Assembly (NCBI GenBank): GCA_947178315.1
Contig: CAMWXW010000025.1
Coordinates: 1-7,578, forward strand
DNA length: 7,578 nucleotides
Reading direction: 5' to 3'
Source of the DNA: an uncultured Desulfovibrionaceae bacterium
GTDB taxonomy: Bacteria; Desulfobacterota; Desulfovibrionia; Desulfovibrionales; Desulfovibrionaceae
This document shows positions 6,486-7,578 of this stretch, in pieces (position 1 is the first letter of the stretch; each line of letters opens with the position of its first letter). The position numbers and the translations under genes are program-made. The notes beneath the pieces were generated by a model. The model searched no databases. It had not been told where the DNA came from and worked only from the letters and a program-made list of their open reading frames with translations.

Positions 6486-7478
6486 CTACCAATATGATAG
6501 CTTTAAAATACATCGAATAAGCCAATATTTTTCATTAAGAAGAGCATATGCTAAAATCTTATTTCGCATATCAAGGTATTCTGGACGAAAGAGTTTCTCT
6601 TTATAAAGTCTTCGTAGTCGTTCTCCATAGAGATGCCAATATTCTTTTGCTTCTTTCCTTCGCTTACGCCATGGTTGTACTAAAGGATTTTTAAGCATCA
6701 TTTTTGCGGTACGAAACCAGAAATGCTCTTGTGTTTCCTCGTCCATTGGTACGGCTGAAAAGTACTTTGCAAGCTCTTCTCCCACTGTTATATGATCCTC
6801 TATGTATTTAGGAGAGAAGCCTACATTTGAAACACTCTCTCCACGCTGTCTATAATAATAGAGCTGTAAATCTACAAAAACAGCTTCCGTTGCTTGATAC
6901 AACATATAATGAGCAAAGAGGATATCTTCTACATGTCTCAGACTTTCATTAAAACGAATAGAGTGAAGCAAGCTTGATTTATACAACTTATTCATCATAA
7001 CAGAAGGATGTGGCTCTAAGCGTAATACAAAATGCTTAAAAATTGGAGAAAAAACAGACTTGTTATATTCTGTATAGTGAAGTGTCCTCTCATGCTCAAT
7101 TTCACTATCTTTATAAAATCTTTTATCTTTACACCATACAAAGTCAACATCATACTCTTTTATGGCATCAAGAAGGATTTCTAAATATTGAGGATGTACA
7201 ATATCATCAGAATCTATAAAGGCAACATACGGTGTTTGAACATGTTCTAGCCCTTTATTTCTTGCAGCAGAAGCTCCCTTATTCTCTTGATTAAAGATAA
7301 CCACTCGAGTATCACGGCGAGCATACTCTTCTAATATGGATAAGCTACTATCTGTAGAACCATCATTTATACAGATAAGTGTTATATCTTGAACTGTTTG
7401 CTGTAATATAGAATTTAGGGTTATAGGAAGATATGATTCAACATTATATACTGGCATTATTACTGATATAGTAGACAT
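6486..7478 (-). CDS. Family 2 (GT-A fold) glycosyltransferase
   Basis: This 330-residue protein probably transfers a sugar from a nucleotide-sugar donor onto a surface glycan such as LPS, capsule or a protein glycan. It acts on the cytoplasmic side of the inner membrane. The GT-A signature runs in order: SVIMPVYNVE (5-14), INDGSTDSS with Asp39, NKGASAARNKGL (66-77), and the metal-binding FIDSDD (88-92 region). A likely catalytic-base motif VEDILF follows (Glu184-Asp185). The C-terminal third is basic (RKRRKEAKEY and RLRRLYKEK, 271-295) and has no membrane segment, suggesting peripheral membrane contact. AGGA lies 5 nt before the ATG. The gene begins only about 85 bp after the 16S rRNA 3' end on the same strand, with no hairpin terminator seen between them. 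The family is secure; donor, acceptor and linkage cannot be read from sequence, and there are no neighbouring glycan genes to help. Confidence 0.92.
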   Translation of the reverse strand: MSTISVIMPVYNVESYLPITLNSILQQTVQDITLICINDGSTDSSLSILEEYARRDTRVVIFNQENKGASAARNKGLEHVQTPYVAFIDSDDIVHPQYLEILLDAIKEYDVDFVWCKDKRFYKDSEIEHERTLHYTEYNKSVFSPIFKHFVLRLEPHPSVMMNKLYKSSLLHSIRFNESLRHVEDILFAHYMLYQATEAVFVDLQLYYYRQRGESVSNVGFSPKYIEDHITVGEELAKYFSAVPMDEETQEHFWFRTAKMMLKNPLVQPWRKRRKEAKEYWHLYGERLRRLYKEKLFRPEYLDMRNKILAYALLNEKYWLIRCILKLSYW

Positions 7479-7562
7479 ATCAATCCTGCAAGATAAATAA
7501 GAATGAAGACTAATAGAAAAATCAGTAACGAAATAAAAGAATAGAGAGTGTGTATAATCGTT

Positions 7563-7578
7563 AAAGGAGGTGATCCAA
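7563..7578 (-). rRNA. rrs: 16S ribosomal RNA, 3' end only (continues beyond the window)
   Basis: The reverse complement of the last bases reads TTGGATCACCTCCTTT, the near-universal 3' tail of bacterial 16S rRNA including the anti-Shine-Dalgarno CCTCC. The match is far longer than a ribosome binding site would be. The exact mature 3' end is uncertain by a few bases. The rest of the gene lies to the right of the window. No tRNA-Ile, tRNA-Ala or 23S gene follows: a protein gene starts about 85 bp downstream. Confidence 0.88.

Noticed and set aside
7479..7562. tRNA gene in the spacer after 16S
   Set aside because: No cloverleaf, no GTTCRA-type T-loop and no CCA end; the stretch is AT-rich and unstructured.
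7561..7578. Strong plus-strand ribosome binding site AAGGAGG at the right edge
   Set aside because: The match to the 16S tail extends over 16 nt, including GATCC beyond the Shine-Dalgarno core, which a ribosome binding site would not need.

Overview
This AT-rich window (roughly 35-40% G+C by eye) comes from a Gram-negative bacterium. The evidence is a periplasmic LapG-type protease, other signal peptides and a periplasm-facing sensor. The pairing of a LapG-like protease with a Cache-PAS-(degenerate HD-GYP) membrane protein, instead of a GGDEF/EAL LapD, recalls Desulfovibrio vulgaris (DvhG/DvhD, from memory). Together with the low G+C this makes a low-GC Desulfovibrionaceae member such as Lawsonia a reasonable guess. 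It is an inference from gene content, not a proven assignment.

Left part, plus strand (1-3410): a structured leader, then a small HU/IHF-family DNA-binding protein ending in a hairpin terminator. Next come an intergenic region with a dyad element and a TATAAT box, a secreted LapG-like calcium-dependent cysteine protease, and an 84-bp gap with a 16-bp perfect palindrome. The last gene is a 694-residue inner-membrane receptor with a periplasmic sensor domain, a PAS domain and an HD-GYP domain that has lost most metal ligands. The protease and receptor most likely form an inside-out switch: cytoplasmic cyclic-di-GMP status controls periplasmic release of a large surface adhesin. The adhesin and its type I secretion system are not in the window.

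Right part, minus strand (3462-7578), read from the right edge leftwards: the last 16 nt of a 16S rRNA gene, a family 2 glycosyltransferase starting only about 85 bp after the 16S end, a secreted FG-GAP/VCBS-repeat protein, and asparaginyl-tRNA synthetase. The two halves converge on a shared bidirectional terminator at 3429-3463. No tRNA or 23S rRNA follows the 16S end, so this 16S copy appears unlinked from 23S, at least here.

The points most worth a second look are the protease/degenerate HD-GYP pair, the unlinked 16S end with a protein operon directly behind it, and a recurring TATGCTAT-based element found in all three plus-strand intergenic regions.
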